Below are positions 6,270 through 6,352 of a DNA stretch of 6,352 nt, one piece after another. Each line of letters begins with the position of its first letter. The stretch's first letter is position 1. The notes beneath the pieces are model-generated. The model searched no databases, had not been told where the DNA came from, and saw only the letters and a list, made by a program, of their open reading frames with translations. Origin of the DNA: Clostridia bacterium (GTDB taxonomy: Bacteria > Bacillota > Clostridia > Oscillospirales > Acutalibacteraceae); assembly GCA_900770255.1 (NCBI GenBank), contig CAAGJN010000073.1, positions 1 through 6,352 on the forward strand, written 5' to 3'. Position numbers and translations under genes: made by a program.

Positions 6270-6352
6270 GTAAATAGATGTGACCCATTTTCGATAAAAA
6301 ATAAGGTCAAGATATAGTACAATGTTTTTGAACGCCTTTTGAGTGGAGCGTA

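Noticed and set aside
6110..6322. 70-codon minus-strand reading frame overlapping the start of potA
   Set aside because: It lies over the pot promoter and terminator-like hairpin, is low-complexity and AT-driven (rich in F, I, Y, L), has no ribosome site seen, and ends inside potA in another frame.

Overview
The window reads as one minus-strand block from a Gram-positive anaerobe. Clostridia is my inference, perhaps an Oscillospiraceae/Ruminococcaceae-like gut or rumen bacterium. The reasons are a PotD lipoprotein, strong AGGAGG-type ribosome sites, TTG starts, sigma-A-like promoters in AT-rich gaps, and fairly GC-rich genes. The sequence alone does not fix genus or species.

Layout, read in the direction of transcription (high to low coordinates): a 199-base AT-rich leader (6154-6352) holds a terminator-like hairpin, probably for an unseen upstream gene, and a very good promoter (TTGACT-17-TATATT). 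Then follows a complete spermidine/putrescine-type ABC importer: potA ATPase (5077-6153), potB permease (4272-5084), potC permease (3478-4278) and potD substrate-binding lipoprotein (2373-3464). potA/potB and potB/potC overlap by 8 and 7 bases, and potC/potD are 13 bases apart, so this is a tight operon. potA and potC both start with TTG.

Behind potD is a perfect 12-bp inverted repeat (2336-2361). After it comes a class II aldolase/adducin-family gene (1219-2313) that resembles the aldolase half of bifunctional rhamnulose-phosphate aldolase/dehydrogenases but has no dehydrogenase half. The hairpin probably lowers or separates aldolase expression relative to the transporter.

A second promoter (TTGAAA-17-TAAAAT) in the 157-base gap after the aldolase drives glucose-6-phosphate isomerase (pgi), which runs off the low end of the window with its first 353 residues present. 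A short palindrome lies in the pgi leader.

Together the genes cover polyamine uptake plus central and peripheral sugar-phosphate metabolism. No mobile element, CRISPR array, RNA gene or clearly new system was seen. Most of the window is ordinary, and the interest lies in small regulatory details and in the substrate of the aldolase.
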